This document shows, one piece after another, positions 63,647 through 64,000 of a DNA stretch of 64,000 bases. Within the stretch, counting starts at the first letter, position 1. Every line of letters starts with the position of its first letter. Location of the stretch: contig JABDCR010000004.1 of the NCBI GenBank assembly GCA_013288015.1, positions 1 through 64,000 of the forward strand. Direction: 5' to 3'. Below the pieces are notes generated by a model, which worked only from the letters and a program-made list of their open reading frames with translations, was not told where the DNA came from and searched no databases. The stretch comes from Bacteroidota bacterium (GTDB lineage Bacteria; Bacteroidota; Bacteroidia; B-17B0; Aurantibacillaceae). Position numbers and translations under genes: made by a program.

Positions 63647-64000
63647 TTAAAATATCTCCGTAAAAAAACGAGGCAATAAAGCTGGCTTTAATAATATGGT
63701 AAATACAAAACCAAACACCGCACCCCAAAAGTGAGCGTTGTGTCCAATATTATCTAACTGGCGTTTGCCCATGTACCAACTGTAAATTAAATACAAGCCT
63801 CCAAAACTCCAGGCAGGTATAAAAAACGGAATAAATAAAATACCCATGCCCATAGTTGGGTTAATTAATATGGCGCTAAATACAATAGCAGTAACAGCTC
63901 CACTTGCACCAACAGATGAGTAACTGGGGTTATCTCGTTGTTTTATAAAATCGAAAAGCGAAGAGAAAAAAATACCGCCTACATATAACAAGATGTAATA
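63647..64000 (-). CDS. rhomboid family intramembrane serine protease (partial, C-terminal part)
   Basis: 118 codons are visible and the frame runs off the window edge, so the start is missing. The catalytic serine is in VGASGAVTA and the catalytic histidine in HNAHFWGAVFGF, with membrane helices around both. The order fits the C-terminal half of a six-helix rhomboid. The stop lies 6 bp after that of queG on the other strand (convergent). Substrate unknown. Confidence 0.88.
   Translation of the reverse strand, partial: YYILLYVGGIFFSSLFDFIKQRDNPSYSSVGASGAVTAIVFSAILINPTMGMGILFIPFFIPAWSFGGLYLIYSWYMGKRQLDNIGHNAHFWGAVFGFVFTILLKPALLPRFFTEIF

Overview
The window looks like chromosomal DNA from an AT-rich member of the Bacteroidota. 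Evidence: several secreted proteins end in type IX secretion (T9SS) sorting domains; succinate dehydrogenase is the three-gene sdhC-A-B set with one b-type membrane subunit; several genes have a TAnnTTTG -7 box and no clear Shine-Dalgarno sequence; there is a PorE-like OmpA/PD40/TPR protein; and GTCATTTCGA inverted-repeat elements lie between genes. I did not see rRNA, tRNA, a CRISPR array or an intact transposase. Genus cannot be told from the sequence.

Layout. 0-6.1 kb: the tail of an upstream gene, a dsbD operon, and sdhCAB. 6.3-11.4 kb: two tandem M43 metalloprotease paralogues, duplicated with their promoter and terminator. 11.5-14.3 kb: citrate synthase, then an ECF sigma operon with a small membrane protein and a CpxP/Spy-like protein. 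14.3-19.4 kb: a very large secreted amidase, an acyl-CoA carboxylase beta subunit and a small secreted protein. 19.5-21.6 kb: glutaryl-CoA dehydrogenase, a biotin carrier protein and a P-loop kinase. 21.6-28.9 kb: an accessory stretch with two one-gene cassettes, RidA, and a junction near 23.1 kb where two divergent genes have both lost their 5' parts. 29-36.2 kb: core genes (aconitase, recQ, the PorE-like protein). 36.2-49.6 kb: a patchwork of accessory genes separated by short, same-orientation remnants of the 3' end of a Toprim gene. An intact Toprim gene and an AAA ATPase with an iteron-like intergenic region lie at 45.9-48.3 kb. 49.6-53.0 kb: the fused acyl-CoA mutase icmF. 53.2-60.6 kb: T9SS cargo, including two paralogues that share an N-terminal architecture but carry different sorting signals. 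60.6-64 kb: an LptF/G permease, ftsX, queG and a rhomboid protease cut by the window edge.

How the genes work together. sdhCAB, gltA and aconitase cover three TCA-cycle steps. The carboxyltransferase, biotin carrier, glutaryl-CoA dehydrogenase and IcmF suggest use of amino acids and short or branched acyl-CoAs. The secreted proteases, amidase, esterase and adhesin-like proteins fit a cell that degrades or attaches to polymers. A Crp/Fnr regulator at 38.75 kb carries an FNR-type E-x-x-S-R recognition helix and is followed at once by a perfect TTGAT-N4-ATCAA box in front of a two-gene DUF3764-like/cupin unit, so a local regulatory circuit is likely.

The best candidate for something undescribed is the 37.4-49.0 kb array. 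Six remnants of a Toprim-gene 3' end, plus the intact copy, all point the same way and separate unrelated accessory genes one or a few at a time. Related flanking sequence also borders the one-gene cassettes at 21.6-22.2 and 28.2-28.8 kb. No integrase is visible, so the mechanism is open.
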